From the NCBI RefSeq assembly GCF_900460215.1, contig NZ_UHIA01000003.1, positions 248,001-312,000 on the forward strand: a stretch of 64,000 nucleotides of DNA. The letters run 5' to 3'. Shown piece after piece: positions 41,838 to 51,541 of this stretch. The notes under the pieces were generated by a model. The model saw only the letters and a list, made by a program, of their open reading frames with translations. It had not been told where the DNA came from and did not search any database. Position 1 is the stretch's first letter, and every line of letters starts with the position of its first letter. The position numbers and the translations under genes were made by a program. The DNA is from Suttonella indologenes. Its GTDB lineage: Bacteria > Pseudomonadota > Gammaproteobacteria > Cardiobacteriales > Cardiobacteriaceae.

Positions 41838-43097
41838 TTAGTAACGCACCCTTTGTGGAACTGGTTTAGTTTTGTCCATCTTGCTGTAAATTGGCATCAG
41901 CAAGAAAAATGCGAAATAGATCAAAGTCATCCATTGCGCCCATAGTTTCACCGCATTTGTCGGCGATTGCGTACCCAAATAGGTCAGCACGATAAATGCA
42001 AAGGTGAAAATCGCCAGCGCCGCTTTAAAAATCGGACCTTTATAGCGAATGGATTTCACCGGCGAACGGTCTAACCAAGGCAGAAGGAAAATCATAAACA
42101 CCGCGCCGAACATCGCGATTACGCCCCACAGTTTTGCCGGCACGCCGAACCAATCCCAAGTCATGGCACGCAAAATCGAGTAGAAAGCACCAAAATACCA
42201 TACCGGCGCAATATGCTCGGGGGTAACTTGCGCATTGGCGGGTTCGAAATTCGCATGCTCGAGGAAATAGCCGCCCATTTCGGGAATATAGAAAATCACG
42301 CCTGCAAAAATAAACAGAAATACGCCTAATGCCACCAAGTCTTTCGTGACCAAATGCGGATAGAAAGGCACGCCGTCCAAAGGAATGCCGTTAGGCGCTT
42401 TATGTTCTTTGATTTCGATGCCGTCCGGATTGAGCGAGCCGACTTCATGCAAGGCAATAATATGTGCCGCCACCAGCATCACTAAGACCAGAGGAATCAA
42501 AATAACGTGCATAGAGAAGAAGCGGTTCAATGTGGCGTCAGAGATATAGAAATCGCCTTGCACAAAGGTCACAATCGCATCGCCGACTAAAGGAATGGCA
42601 CTAAAGAGCGAGATAATGACGTTCGCGCCCCAATAAGACATTTGCCCCCAAGGCAGCAGATAACCCATGAAGGCTTCCGCCATCAGGCATAGGAAAATCA
42701 GGCAGCCGAACAGCCAAACCAATTCGCGCGGTTTGCGGTAAGAACCGTACATCAATCCGCGGAACATATGCAGATAGACCACTACGAAGAAGGCGGAAGC
42801 CCCTGTCGAGTGCATATAACGAATCAGCCAGCCGTAAGGCACATCGCGCATGATGTATTCGACGCTGGCGAAAGCCTCCGCCGCGCTAGGCTTGTAAAAC
42901 ATTGCCAACCAAATGCCTGTGAGCAATTGATTGACCAAAACGACAATCGACAAAACACCGAACACATACCATACATTGAAGTTTTTGGCGGCATAGTATT
43001 CCGACATTTCGTTTTTCCACAATACGGTAAGCGGAAAACGATCGTCAATCCAACCTAAGAATCCGGTGGTTTTATGCGGGTTAATTACCTTAGCCAT
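41838..43097 (-). CDS. petB: Cytochrome b of the bc1 complex
   Basis: 419 aa, the long fused type with eight predicted helices. Heme ligand histidines lie in RYMHSTGASAFFVVVYLHMFRG and FFSMHVILIPLVLVMLVAAHIIALHEVG; PEWY-type motif region is DWFGVPAKLWG/APVWYFGAFYS. It overlaps petA by eight bases. Quinol oxidation at the Qo site. Confidence 0.95.
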   Translation of the reverse strand: MAKVINPHKTTGFLGWIDDRFPLTVLWKNEMSEYYAAKNFNVWYVFGVLSIVVLVNQLLTGIWLAMFYKPSAAEAFASVEYIMRDVPYGWLIRYMHSTGASAFFVVVYLHMFRGLMYGSYRKPRELVWLFGCLIFLCLMAEAFMGYLLPWGQMSYWGANVIISLFSAIPLVGDAIVTFVQGDFYISDATLNRFFSMHVILIPLVLVMLVAAHIIALHEVGSLNPDGIEIKEHKAPNGIPLDGVPFYPHLVTKDLVALGVFLFIFAGVIFYIPEMGGYFLEHANFEPANAQVTPEHIAPVWYFGAFYSILRAMTWDWFGVPAKLWGVIAMFGAVFMIFLLPWLDRSPVKSIRYKGPIFKAALAIFTFAFIVLTYLGTQSPTNAVKLWAQWMTLIYFAFFLLMPIYSKMDKTKPVPQRVRY

Positions 43098-43725
43098 TGC
43101 TTGCCTCCTCGCCTACGACAACGACATTATCGCTTGTGAAATGATAAGGCGGCACAGGCAGATTGATTGGCGCCGGAACCCCTTTGAATACGCGCCCTGC
43201 ATAGTCGAATGAAGAACCATGACAAGGACAGAAGAAACCGCCTACCCATGAATTGTCGCCGCGGGCGGCACGTCCCTGCTCTTTGCTTTGCAACATCGGC
43301 GCGCAGCCCAAATGCGTGCATACGCCAAGCATGACGATTACGTCTTCGCGTATTGAGCGGAAAGCATTTTTAGCGTATTCCGGCTGTACGGATTCTGCGG
43401 AATCGGGATCGCGCAAACTGGGCGCCGCCTCAGCCAAGGATTGCACCATTTCAGGGGTGCGGCGCAGGATATACACCACTTTGCCCTGCCATAAGACGGT
43501 TTGCAAAGCACCGTCGGCTAGTTTGCTGATATCCACCACCACCGGCGCACCGACGGCTTTTGCTCGCTCGCTCGGCAGCCAACTGGCCAAAAAAGGAACC
43601 GCGACAAATCCTGCGCCGACGACTGTTGCACCTGTTGAGGCTGCAATCAGCATCTTGCGGCGGGCTGGATTTTCCGGTCTCTGAGTCGGATCATAAACCG
43701 GCTCTAAAGATGAAACATTACTCAT
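43090..43725 (-). CDS. petA: Rieske iron-sulfur subunit of the bc1 complex
   Basis: 211 aa from MSNVSSLEPVYDP at 43725 with GGAGAA ribosome-binding site; a frame to 43758 is less likely. Twin-arginine-like ARRKMLIAAS then a membrane anchor, and 2Fe-2S ligands in CTHLGC and CPCHGS. Order petA-petB-petC with short overlaps. Confidence 0.95.
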   Translation of the reverse strand: MSNVSSLEPVYDPTQRPENPARRKMLIAASTGATVVGAGFVAVPFLASWLPSERAKAVGAPVVVDISKLADGALQTVLWQGKVVYILRRTPEMVQSLAEAAPSLRDPDSAESVQPEYAKNAFRSIREDVIVMLGVCTHLGCAPMLQSKEQGRAARGDNSWVGGFFCPCHGSSFDYAGRVFKGVPAPINLPVPPYHFTSDNVVVVGEEASNG

Positions 43726-43863
43726 GATAATTCTCCGCGCATCGATTGCGATGATCAATACGGCTATATTGCCAATAATCTATTATAAAGACCATCTGAA
43801 AATTAGCAAACATTCATTAAGAAGAATTTGTTTGCCCACACAAAATTTAGCTTATTCCTCCTG

Positions 43864-44607
43864 CTAAAAAGGGTTGTCCTCATCAAAAAAACGGCTTTCC
43901 AAGGCATAATCCAGACGAAAACGCTCCGCCATTGCCTCAACGCCGAAACGCTCCGTCGCATGATGTCCGCATGAAAAATAGCCGATGTGCCATTCATGGG
44001 CTTCATGGAAAGTGCGTTCGGCATATTCGCCGCTCAAAAAAGCCTGCGCGCCTTCTTGCGCCGCCAATGCCAAATAATCTTGCGCCGCCCCTGTGCACCA
44101 AGCAATGCGCCGAATCGGCGCGTCGATGCTGCCGACCATTTGCGCAGGACGCCGCAATACCCGACTAATCCGCGCCTGCAATTCCTCGGTAGATTGTGCG
44201 GCGATGTCGCCATGCCACAGCAGTTTTTCCTGCTCGGATTGGCGAATGTTCTGCACGCTCAAGGCTTGTCCGAACAAAGCATTATTGCCCACTTGCGGAT
44301 GCAGATCCAGCGGCAAATGGTAGGCAATCAAATTGATATCATGCGCCAGCAAAGCTTTGATGCGTTGATATTTAATCCCTGTCAATTGCGGTGCTTCGCC
44401 TTTCCAAAAATAGCCGTGATGGACAAATAAAGCATCCGCCTGATAGTCAATCGCCGCTTCAATCGCCGCTTGCGAGGCGCTAACCGCCGTCAGAATGCGG
44501 CGAATTTCTTTTTTACCCTCGATTTGCAAACCGTTGGGCGCATAATCTTTGATTTTGTCGCTTTGAAAAAAATTATCCAGCGCGCTCAATAATTCATTGC
44601 TGTGCAT
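43864..44607 (-). CDS. Nif3-like dinuclear metal protein (YbgI family)
   Basis: 247 aa. FVHHGYFWKG and GYFSCGHHATERFGV carry the conserved histidines that bind two metals; the GTP cyclohydrolase 1 type 2/NIF3 family has no firm physiological role. The ATG at 44607 is used; 44610 is equivalent. It overlaps the end of hisC by about 14 bases and is the last gene of the long minus-strand run. Confidence 0.9.
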   Translation of the reverse strand: MHSNELLSALDNFFQSDKIKDYAPNGLQIEGKKEIRRILTAVSASQAAIEAAIDYQADALFVHHGYFWKGEAPQLTGIKYQRIKALLAHDINLIAYHLPLDLHPQVGNNALFGQALSVQNIRQSEQEKLLWHGDIAAQSTEELQARISRVLRRPAQMVGSIDAPIRRIAWCTGAAQDYLALAAQEGAQAFLSGEYAERTFHEAHEWHIGYFSCGHHATERFGVEAMAERFRLDYALESRFFDEDNPF

Positions 44608-45664
44608 CAAGTTCCTCCAAGGCTTTGAACAAGAGCCGATTATCCTGCGCCTGACTGATCGTTAAACGCAGACAATCGGCTAACAAGGGATGCGCGCCGT
44701 GCAGATTTTTAACCAAAATCCCCCGCTCTTTCAATTGCGCAAACCAAGCATCGGCATTCGGCGTGCGCAAGACGACAAAATTCGCCTGCGACGACCAATA
44801 CCTGCAATGTCTCAAGCCGTCCAAAGCGGTACAAAAAGCGGCGCGTTCCTGCTTGATTAGCGCTGCTTGGGCGGCAATTTCCTCATAATGCTGCAAAACA
44901 AACAAGATGCTTGCCTGCGTCAGCACGTTCACATTATAAGGCGGACGCACTTTATCCAATTGCGCCGTCCATTCTCTAGCACCGAATAAATAACCGAAAC
45001 GCAGTCCTGCAAAACCGGTTTTGGATAAGGTACGCAAAATCAGCAGATTATCATATTCCGCCAATAGCGCCTGCATGCTGCCTTCGCTAAAAGCCAAATA
45101 GGCTTCATCAATAACGACTAATCCTTGCGCCGCTTCTGCAATGCGGCGTATATCCGTTTCGGGATAGGCTTTGCCGGTAGGATTATTCGGCTGAGCCAGA
45201 AAAATCAGCGCCGGCTGTTCTTGCGCAATCGCCGCCAACATCGCCGGCATATCCAATGAAAAATCCGGCAGTACGTCGATACTGCGATAACGCAACCCCA
45301 GCCAATCGCATACGATGCGGTACATGACAAAAGTTGGCGCAGGCGCAAGCACCACAGCATCTTTACGCAAAGCCATCAATAAGATTTGAATCAGCTCGTC
45401 GGAACCGTTACCCAAGAGCAGGCCGTAATCGTCATCGATACCGAATATGTGGCGCAATTGCGCTTGCAAAACCAAATCGCGTGCCGGCGGATAGCGGTTT
45501 AAAGGCACATCCGCCAAAGTGCGCAACCAAGCCTCACGCAGATGCGCAGGAAAATCCTGCGGCGCTTCCATTGCATCCAATTTGAGCATATCCGCCGGCA
45601 CTTCCGCCACCGCATAGGCTTTGCTGCCTAAGACCGCCGGACTAAAAATCGCCTCTTTACGCAT
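44594..45664 (-). CDS. hisC: Histidinol-phosphate aminotransferase
   Basis: 356 aa from MRKEAIFSPAVLGSK at 45664. PLP enzyme of histidine synthesis. NNPTGKAY, VIDEAYLAFSE and LRTLSKTGFAGLRFGY (lysine) are class I/II aminotransferase motifs. It overlaps hisD by eight bases. Pathway is shared with hisG and hisD just upstream. Confidence 0.93.
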   Translation of the reverse strand: MRKEAIFSPAVLGSKAYAVAEVPADMLKLDAMEAPQDFPAHLREAWLRTLADVPLNRYPPARDLVLQAQLRHIFGIDDDYGLLLGNGSDELIQILLMALRKDAVVLAPAPTFVMYRIVCDWLGLRYRSIDVLPDFSLDMPAMLAAIAQEQPALIFLAQPNNPTGKAYPETDIRRIAEAAQGLVVIDEAYLAFSEGSMQALLAEYDNLLILRTLSKTGFAGLRFGYLFGAREWTAQLDKVRPPYNVNVLTQASILFVLQHYEEIAAQAALIKQERAAFCTALDGLRHCRYWSSQANFVVLRTPNADAWFAQLKERGILVKNLHGAHPLLADCLRLTISQAQDNRLLFKALEELDAQQ

Positions 45665-46958
45665 CGCCGCCCCGCAATTGCGCGGATAAGGCATGCGCAA
45701 ACAAGCCTTCGCCTTTGGCGAGATGTTCTGCAATCGGGCTGAGCTGCCCTGCCGCTGCACGGGATAATTGCAGGACGCTGCTGCGTTTTTGGAAATCGTA
45801 GACGCCTAAAGCAGAAGCGAAACGCGCACTGCGCGAGGTCGGCAAGACATGATTCGTACCGGCACAATAATCGCCGAACACTTCATTGGAATGCTCGCCG
45901 ACAAAAATCGCACCGGCATGGCGGATATGCGGCACATAATCCGCCGCCTGCTCAAACATCAATTCCAAATGCTCGGGCGCAATATGATTCGATAAAGCAA
46001 TGCATTCGGCGATATCTTCGCAGACAATCAGCGCACCGCGCTCAGCCAAAGAACGCTCAATAATCGCCGCGCGCGCCTGCTGCGGCAGCAATTTGGCGAT
46101 ACTTTTCTGCACGTGCTCCGCCAGTTGCGCCGACGGTGTCAGCAAAATCGATTGCGCCATTTCGTCATGCTCGGCTTGAGCAAAGAGATCGGCGGCAATC
46201 CAATCCGCCTGCGCCGTATCATCAGCAATAATCACCACTTCGGAAGGGCCGGCAATCATGTCGATTCCCACCTGCCCGAAGACCTGTCGTTTGGCTTCCG
46301 CCACATAGCGGTTGCCCGGACCGGTAATTTTATCCACCGCCGCAAGGCTTTGCGTGCCGTAAGCCAAAGCAGCGACTGCATGCGCACCGCCGATTGTCCA
46401 GACCTCATCGACACCGCATAAATAAGCGCTTGCCAAAACCAAAGGATTCGCCACCCCGCCCGGCGTAGGAACGACCATCACGATTCTCGCCACACCCGCC
46501 ACTTTCGCCGGCACCGCGTTCATAATCACGGACGACGGATAAGCCGCTTTACCGCCCGGCACATAGATACCCACGCTGTCCAGCGGACGTACTTGCTGCG
46601 CCAAGATACTGCCGTCGGAACGGGTATAAGACCAATCCTGCAATTTCTGCCGCTCGCCGTATTCCGCCACATTGTCATGCGCGGTTTGCAAGGCTTTTTG
46701 AGTTGGCGCGTCCAAGCCTTCCCAAGCGGCTCGCAAAGTCTCCGCACTCAGGCGCAATTGCCGTACATCATCGACTTCTGTCGCGTCCAAAACGGCGGCA
46801 TAATGCAATAAAGCGGCATCGCCGCGCGCGCGAATATCGCCGATGATGTCCGCCACGCGTGTACTGACTTCGTCTTGACTGACGCTGCTCTGCGCCAGCA
46901 AATCCTGCATCGCTTGGGCAAAATCCTCCGCCCGACTGTCTAATCTGCGAATCTCCAT
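45657..46958 (-). CDS. hisD: Histidinol dehydrogenase
   Basis: 433 aa. Last two steps of histidine synthesis. SVGIYVPGGKAAYPSSVIM, VGIDMIAGPSEVVIIAD and NHIAPEHLELMFE (zinc and catalytic residues) are HisD signatures. It abuts hisG with no gap. Confidence 0.96.
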   Translation of the reverse strand: MEIRRLDSRAEDFAQAMQDLLAQSSVSQDEVSTRVADIIGDIRARGDAALLHYAAVLDATEVDDVRQLRLSAETLRAAWEGLDAPTQKALQTAHDNVAEYGERQKLQDWSYTRSDGSILAQQVRPLDSVGIYVPGGKAAYPSSVIMNAVPAKVAGVARIVMVVPTPGGVANPLVLASAYLCGVDEVWTIGGAHAVAALAYGTQSLAAVDKITGPGNRYVAEAKRQVFGQVGIDMIAGPSEVVIIADDTAQADWIAADLFAQAEHDEMAQSILLTPSAQLAEHVQKSIAKLLPQQARAAIIERSLAERGALIVCEDIAECIALSNHIAPEHLELMFEQAADYVPHIRHAGAIFVGEHSNEVFGDYCAGTNHVLPTSRSARFASALGVYDFQKRSSVLQLSRAAAGQLSPIAEHLAKGEGLFAHALSAQLRGGDA

Positions 46959-47624
46959 TTATCTTCCTTTGTGTGCCGCTTGTTCAATGCTTTGAATAAT
47001 CGGGGCAAGCTGCGCCTGTTTGAGCTTGAAAGCCGCGCGGTTGACAATCAGGCGCGAGCTGATTTCGCACACCGTTTCCACCGCTTCCAAGCCGTTGGCT
47101 TGCAGGGTTTTGCCCGTATCCACCAAATCGACGATGCAATCCGCCAGACCGACCAAAGGTGCCAATTCCATCGAGCCGTAGAGTTTAATCACGCTGACTT
47201 GCCGCCCCTGCGCGGCGAAATAATTCTTCGCGCTGCGCACATATTTGCTTGCCACGCGGATATGCTGCGCAGGCAGGGACTGCCCCTGCTTAACCGCCAC
47301 CATCAAACGGCAGGCGGCAATCTGCAAATCCACCATTTCCAATAAATTCTGGCAATCCGATTCCAGCAAGACGTCTTTGCCCGCAATGCCGAAATCCGCC
47401 GCGCCGTATTCGACATAGGTCGGCGCATCCGAAGGGCGCACCGCCAGCAATTTCACATTTTCCAGCGTGGTAGGGAAAATCAATTTGCGGCTCTCGCTGA
47501 TGTTTTCCAGCGGCGAAATGCCCGCCGCCGCCAACAAAGGTAAGGTTTGCTGCAAAATTCTGCCCTTAGACAGGGCGATGACGATGTCCTGCCCCTGATT
47601 CGGCTTAACTGCGGATGCGTTCAA
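46959..47624 (-). CDS. hisG: ATP phosphoribosyltransferase, short form HisG
   Basis: 221 aa. First step of histidine synthesis. IALSKGRILQQTLPLL, RPSDAPTYVEYGAADFGIAGKD and CIVDLVDTGKTLQANGL are HisG motifs. It lacks the C-terminal regulatory domain of the long form, so it should need HisZ, whose gene is not in the window. Start overlaps murA by 20 bases. Confidence 0.93.
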   Translation of the reverse strand: MNASAVKPNQGQDIVIALSKGRILQQTLPLLAAAGISPLENISESRKLIFPTTLENVKLLAVRPSDAPTYVEYGAADFGIAGKDVLLESDCQNLLEMVDLQIAACRLMVAVKQGQSLPAQHIRVASKYVRSAKNYFAAQGRQVSVIKLYGSMELAPLVGLADCIVDLVDTGKTLQANGLEAVETVCEISSRLIVNRAAFKLKQAQLAPIIQSIEQAAHKGR

Positions 47625-48861
47625 TGTCTGCTCCTACCGCGCGCAATTTTTTCTCGATACCGTCATAGCCGCGATCTAAATGATAAATGCGGTCAATGAG
47701 AGTTTCACCCTCGGCAGCCAAGGCGGCAATAACCAAGCAGGCGGATGCGCGCAAATCGGTTGCCATGACCGGCGCACCGCTTAATTTCGCCACGCCGCGC
47801 GTGGTCGCGGTATGTCCTTCGACAAAAATATCCGCGCCCATGCGGCTTAATTCCGGCACATGCATAAAGCGGTTCTCAAAAATGGTTTCCACCATTGTCG
47901 CCGCCCCTTCCGCCAGACAATTCAATGCCATAAATTGTGCCTGCATATCGGTGGGAAAAGCCGGATACGGCGCAGTACGAATGCTCACGGCTTTTAAAGG
48001 GCGGTTGCGGTGATCGATTTCAATCGTATCTGTGCCGCGCTTAATCAGACTGCCCGCCGTTTCTAATTTTTCCAATACCGCTTCGAGGAAAGTCGGCGTG
48101 GTTCGGCGCAGCAGCAAATGTCCGCCCGTAACGGCGGCGGCAATCAGATGCGTACCGGTTTCAATCCGATCGGGTAAGGTGGAATAGCGCACCGGATGCA
48201 GTTTTTCCACCCCTTCGATGGTCAAGGTCGCCGTGCCGATACCGCTGATTTTCGCCCCCATGGCATTGAGCAAATGCGCCAAATCGCTGACCTCGGGTTC
48301 GCGCGCCGCATTTTCCAAAATCGTCGTGCCCTTTGCCAAAACCGCCGCCATCAGGATATTTTCCGTGCCGGTTACGGTAACGACGTCCATCACGAAACGC
48401 TGTCCGCTTAATTTACCCTTGGCATGGATATAGCCTTCTTCAATATCGATTTCCGCGCCCAAAGCGCGCATGCCTTTGATATGCTGATCCACAGGACGCG
48501 CACCGATCGCACAACCGCCCGGCAAAGACACTTTCGCCTCGCCGAAACGCGCCAGTAAAGGCCCGAGCACCAAGACACTGGCGCGCATGGTTCTGACCAA
48601 TTCATAAGGCGCAACGGGATTGTCGATATGGCTGGCATCGACTGTTACCTGATTCTCATCGGTAAACGCCGCCTTGGCACCCATGGCGTTCAAAACCTCG
48701 ATTAAGGTATGCACGTCGCGCAGACGCGGCACATTGTCAATCACGGTTTCGCCTTCCACCAATAAAGTGGCGGCGAGAATCGGCAATACCGCATTTTTCG
48801 CGCCGCTAATCGCAATCTCGCCTTCCAAGCCTTTGCCGCCGATGATTTTGAGTTGCTCCAT
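47605..48861 (-). CDS. murA: UDP-N-acetylglucosamine 1-carboxyvinyltransferase MurA
   Basis: 418 aa. First committed step of peptidoglycan synthesis. GGKGLEGEIAISGAKNAVLPILAATLL start; active-site Cys in PGGCAIGARPVDQHIKGM; FPTDMQAQFMALNCLAEG near the end. Start overlaps the ibaG stop by one base (TAATG). Confidence 0.96.
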   Translation of the reverse strand: MEQLKIIGGKGLEGEIAISGAKNAVLPILAATLLVEGETVIDNVPRLRDVHTLIEVLNAMGAKAAFTDENQVTVDASHIDNPVAPYELVRTMRASVLVLGPLLARFGEAKVSLPGGCAIGARPVDQHIKGMRALGAEIDIEEGYIHAKGKLSGQRFVMDVVTVTGTENILMAAVLAKGTTILENAAREPEVSDLAHLLNAMGAKISGIGTATLTIEGVEKLHPVRYSTLPDRIETGTHLIAAAVTGGHLLLRRTTPTFLEAVLEKLETAGSLIKRGTDTIEIDHRNRPLKAVSIRTAPYPAFPTDMQAQFMALNCLAEGAATMVETIFENRFMHVPELSRMGADIFVEGHTATTRGVAKLSGAPVMATDLRASACLVIAALAAEGETLIDRIYHLDRGYDGIEKKLRAVGADIERIRS

Positions 48862-49088
48862 TATGAAGTCGCCTGCGTTTTGAGTTGCAGGGCATGCACC
48901 TCATTACTGCTAATCACATCTTCCAAGGCTTTCATGACCATGCGGTGCTGCTCAAGGCGGGAATGACCGGCAAAGGCTTTCGCCTTGACCACCGCCGAAT
49001 AATGCACGCCGTCAAAAGTGGAGAGTTCAATCTGGGCATCATCGCCCAAGGCGGCACGAATCCGTGCTTCAATTAGCTGCTCTTGCAT
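48861..49088 (-). CDS. ibaG: BolA-family protein IbaG
   Basis: 75 aa. BolA fold with conserved HSRLEQHRMVMKAL and HALQLKT. The position between mla genes and murA is that of IbaG, which binds 2Fe-2S with monothiol glutaredoxins. It overlaps mlaB by 20 bases. Confidence 0.9.
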   Translation of the reverse strand: MQEQLIEARIRAALGDDAQIELSTFDGVHYSAVVKAKAFAGHSRLEQHRMVMKALEDVISSNEVHALQLKTQATS

Positions 49089-49368
49089 CGCTTAATAATC
49101 CTTGTGTATCTACATCATATAAATGCAGCAGTTGTTGCAACTGCGGCGAAAAACCCTGCCAAACAATCCGAACCGCCTGCTGCCGCCCATGACGCAGCAG
49201 CCATAATAAGGCGGCGATGCCGGCGCTGTCGCAATCGCGCAAAGCTTGGGCATCCACCAGTAATTGCGTCGGCAAGACAGGGGCTTGGGAAAAATCCTGC
49301 CCCGCCAATGTCTGTGCGCACAGACGCTCGGGCAAGCGCAGACAGCCGTTGCTGATGTCGGCAAACAC
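49069..49368 (-). CDS. mlaB: STAS-domain lipid transport protein MlaB
   Basis: 99 aa. STAS fold with LLVDAQALRDCDSAGIAALLWLLRHGR; the Asp-Ser-Ala motif is retained. Cytoplasmic subunit of the MlaFEDB complex that binds the ATPase. It lies two bases after mlaC. Confidence 0.88.
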   Translation of the reverse strand: MFADISNGCLRLPERLCAQTLAGQDFSQAPVLPTQLLVDAQALRDCDSAGIAALLWLLRHGRQQAVRIVWQGFSPQLQQLLHLYDVDTQGLLSDARAAN

Positions 49369-49370
49369 GC

Positions 49371-49967
49371 TTATTCCATCGTGCGCATTTTGCCGATTAA
49401 GGCATCAACGCCATTTTTCTGAATCTCGGTATCGAAAGTGCTGCGATAACCGCTAATCAAAGAAATATTGGAAAAAGTGGCGTCGTAGAGTTTCCATACG
49501 CCGCCGTCATACCACAGGGCAAACTCCATCGCATGCTGCTTGCCCGCATTGTCTTTGATTTGCGCACGCACGCGAGCGCGGTTGTATTTATCCACCGTCG
49601 GCAAACCTAAAATCGTGATTTGCGCATTAGTGTACTGCGTCCAGCTTTTGGAATACACGCGAATCAATAACTCACGGAAAGCGGCGCTAAACGCCTCGAA
49701 TTTGCCCGCATCGCGCACCGCCTGCAAATGCCGCCCTAGCGCAATTTCCGCCATGCGGTCAAATGCCAGACTCGGTGCCACGCGGCTGTTGATAAACTGA
49801 TTGAATGCCGCCGGATTGCCTTGATAAGTCGCCTGATTGGCGCGTAATTCCTGCAAAATCTCGCCGGATTGGCTTTCAATCATCGCTTTTGCGCCTTCCG
49901 GCGTGGCTTGCGCGAACACGACGCCGCTCACGGCAGCTAAAATGCTAACTAATAGAAACTTTTTCAT
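49371..49967 (-). CDS. mlaC: Periplasmic phospholipid carrier MlaC
   Basis: 198 aa. Signal peptide MKKFLLVSILAAVSGVVFAQA, then the MlaC/Ttg2D fold (VAPSLAFDRMAEIALGR, FRELLIRVYSKSWTQYTN, YDGGVWKLYDATFSNISLISGYRSTFD). Carries lipids between outer membrane and the MlaFEDB complex. Confidence 0.94.
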   Translation of the reverse strand: MKKFLLVSILAAVSGVVFAQATPEGAKAMIESQSGEILQELRANQATYQGNPAAFNQFINSRVAPSLAFDRMAEIALGRHLQAVRDAGKFEAFSAAFRELLIRVYSKSWTQYTNAQITILGLPTVDKYNRARVRAQIKDNAGKQHAMEFALWYDGGVWKLYDATFSNISLISGYRSTFDTEIQKNGVDALIGKMRTME

Positions 49968-49977
49968 TTTTCCTCTC

Positions 49978-50793
49978 TTACTGTTGCATTGTCATATTAC
50001 TAATAAACTGTTGAATCACACGTTCTAAGACCACCGATGAATTGCTGAATTGAAATTCATCGCCGTCTGTCAAAAATTGGCTGTCGCCGCCGACGCTAAT
50101 CGCCACATATTTGCCGCCCAGCAAACTGCTGCTGACAATATCGGCGCTGCTGTCAAAAGGAATATGCCCGTATTCTGCGGCAATTTCCATCTCTACGATC
50201 GCTTGGAAACTCTGCTGCTCCAAGCGAATCGCGCTCACACGCCCGATTTGCACCCCCGATTGCGTCACCGGCGCATCAAGATTCAAACCGCTGACATCGC
50301 TGAAACGCGCCGTCACATGATAAGACTTCTCCGGATAAAAACCGCCCTTGCCGCCCATAAACTGCTGCAAAGCCTTCTCCAGCACCAAAGCCCCGCCAGT
50401 GCGGCGCAACGTATCGCCGTCTTTGAGCGTTTCGCTGCTGCTGCCCAAACTGATGCCGATATAGCGTTCGCCCAGCAGACCCGAAGTCAGAATCTGCGCC
50501 GCGCTGTCGACAGGCAGCCGCGCCGCGCCGTCGATATTGAGCAAAACCTCCGCTTCATTGCGCGCTAAATTGAGCCTAATCTCGCCCACGCGTCCGATTT
50601 GCACGCCCGCCAAACTGACTTGCGCATTCTTGCTCAAACCGCTGACATCGCCGAAATTGGCGCGGATTTGATACACGTTCTGCGGACGGAAACTGCCCAA
50701 GCTGCTGGCTTTAAAGCCTAAAAAGAATAAACCGGTCAGGGCGCAGAAAACAAATGCGCCGACCGCTATCGTGATTGTTTTTTGATTTTTCAT
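49978..50793 (-). CDS. mlaD: MlaD-type MCE protein with two MCE domains
   Basis: 271 aa from MKNQKTITIAVG at 50793. One N-terminal membrane helix (about 6-28), then two MCE domains in tandem: the first begins FGDVSGLSKNAQVSLAGVQIGRV and the second FSDVSGLNLDAPVTQSGVQIGRV, each ending in a similar GLLGERYIGISLG / SLLGGKYVAISVG strand pair and a hydrophobic helix. Usual MlaD has one MCE domain (E. coli 183 aa). MlaD forms a hexameric ring that funnels lipids to MlaE. Start lies two bases after the mlaE stop. Confidence 0.92.
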   Translation of the reverse strand: MKNQKTITIAVGAFVFCALTGLFFLGFKASSLGSFRPQNVYQIRANFGDVSGLSKNAQVSLAGVQIGRVGEIRLNLARNEAEVLLNIDGAARLPVDSAAQILTSGLLGERYIGISLGSSSETLKDGDTLRRTGGALVLEKALQQFMGGKGGFYPEKSYHVTARFSDVSGLNLDAPVTQSGVQIGRVSAIRLEQQSFQAIVEMEIAAEYGHIPFDSSADIVSSSLLGGKYVAISVGGDSQFLTDGDEFQFSNSSVVLERVIQQFISNMTMQQ

Positions 50794-50794
50794 C

Positions 50795-51541
50795 TCACAT
50801 TCCAAACATCATTGCGGTCAGCAAGAAATCCGCTGCCAATACCGCCAAAGAAGATAATACCACCGTACGCGTGGTCGCATTCGCCAAACCCTGTGCGGTC
50901 GGCGGCGCGACAAAGCCCTGATGCACCGCGATTGCCGCGCACAAAGCGCCGAAGACAAAGGACTTGACCACAACACCCAAAAAGAGATTGTGATAAAAAT
51001 CTACCCCACGCTGCAATTGCGCCCAAAACATCGCGCCGTCCAAGCCCAAATGCCAGACCCCGACTATATAGGCGCCCAACATCGCCACCGCCACAAAGAC
51101 TATCGCCAATAAAGGCATGGCAAGCAAAGCGCCGTAAAAACGCGGCACGCCGACCTGTGCCAGCGGCTCAATCCCCATCATTTCCATGGCAGCCAATTGC
51201 TCGGTCGTATTCATCAAACCGACTTCCGCCGTAATCGCCGAGCCGGCGCGTCCGGCAAAAAGCAAAGCGCTGACCACCGAACCCAATTCGCGCATCAATG
51301 CCAAAGCCACTAAAGTGGCGGTAGCGGTTTGCGCACCGAAAGTCGCCATATTCACATAGGCCTGCAAAGCCAAGACCATACCGACAAACAAGCCCGACAC
51401 CACGATAATCGGCAAAGACAAAACGCCCGCCTGATACACGGCGCGCAGCCATGCCAAGGGACGCCGCCACAGCATCATGCTATGACGCAACAGGCGCAGC
51501 GCAAATAGGCTAAAGTCGCCGAGAGCGAACAGCCATTTCAT
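50795..51541 (-). CDS. mlaE: Phospholipid ABC permease MlaE
   Basis: 248 aa. MlaE/YrbE permease with about five helices; LMRELGSVVSALLFAGRAGSAITAEVGLMNTTEQLAAMEMMGI is the family signature. It overlaps the mlaF stop by four bases. Confidence 0.95.
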   Translation of the reverse strand: MKWLFALGDFSLFALRLLRHSMMLWRRPLAWLRAVYQAGVLSLPIIVVSGLFVGMVLALQAYVNMATFGAQTATATLVALALMRELGSVVSALLFAGRAGSAITAEVGLMNTTEQLAAMEMMGIEPLAQVGVPRFYGALLAMPLLAIVFVAVAMLGAYIVGVWHLGLDGAMFWAQLQRGVDFYHNLFLGVVVKSFVFGALCAAIAVHQGFVAPPTAQGLANATTRTVVLSSLAVLAADFLLTAMMFGM

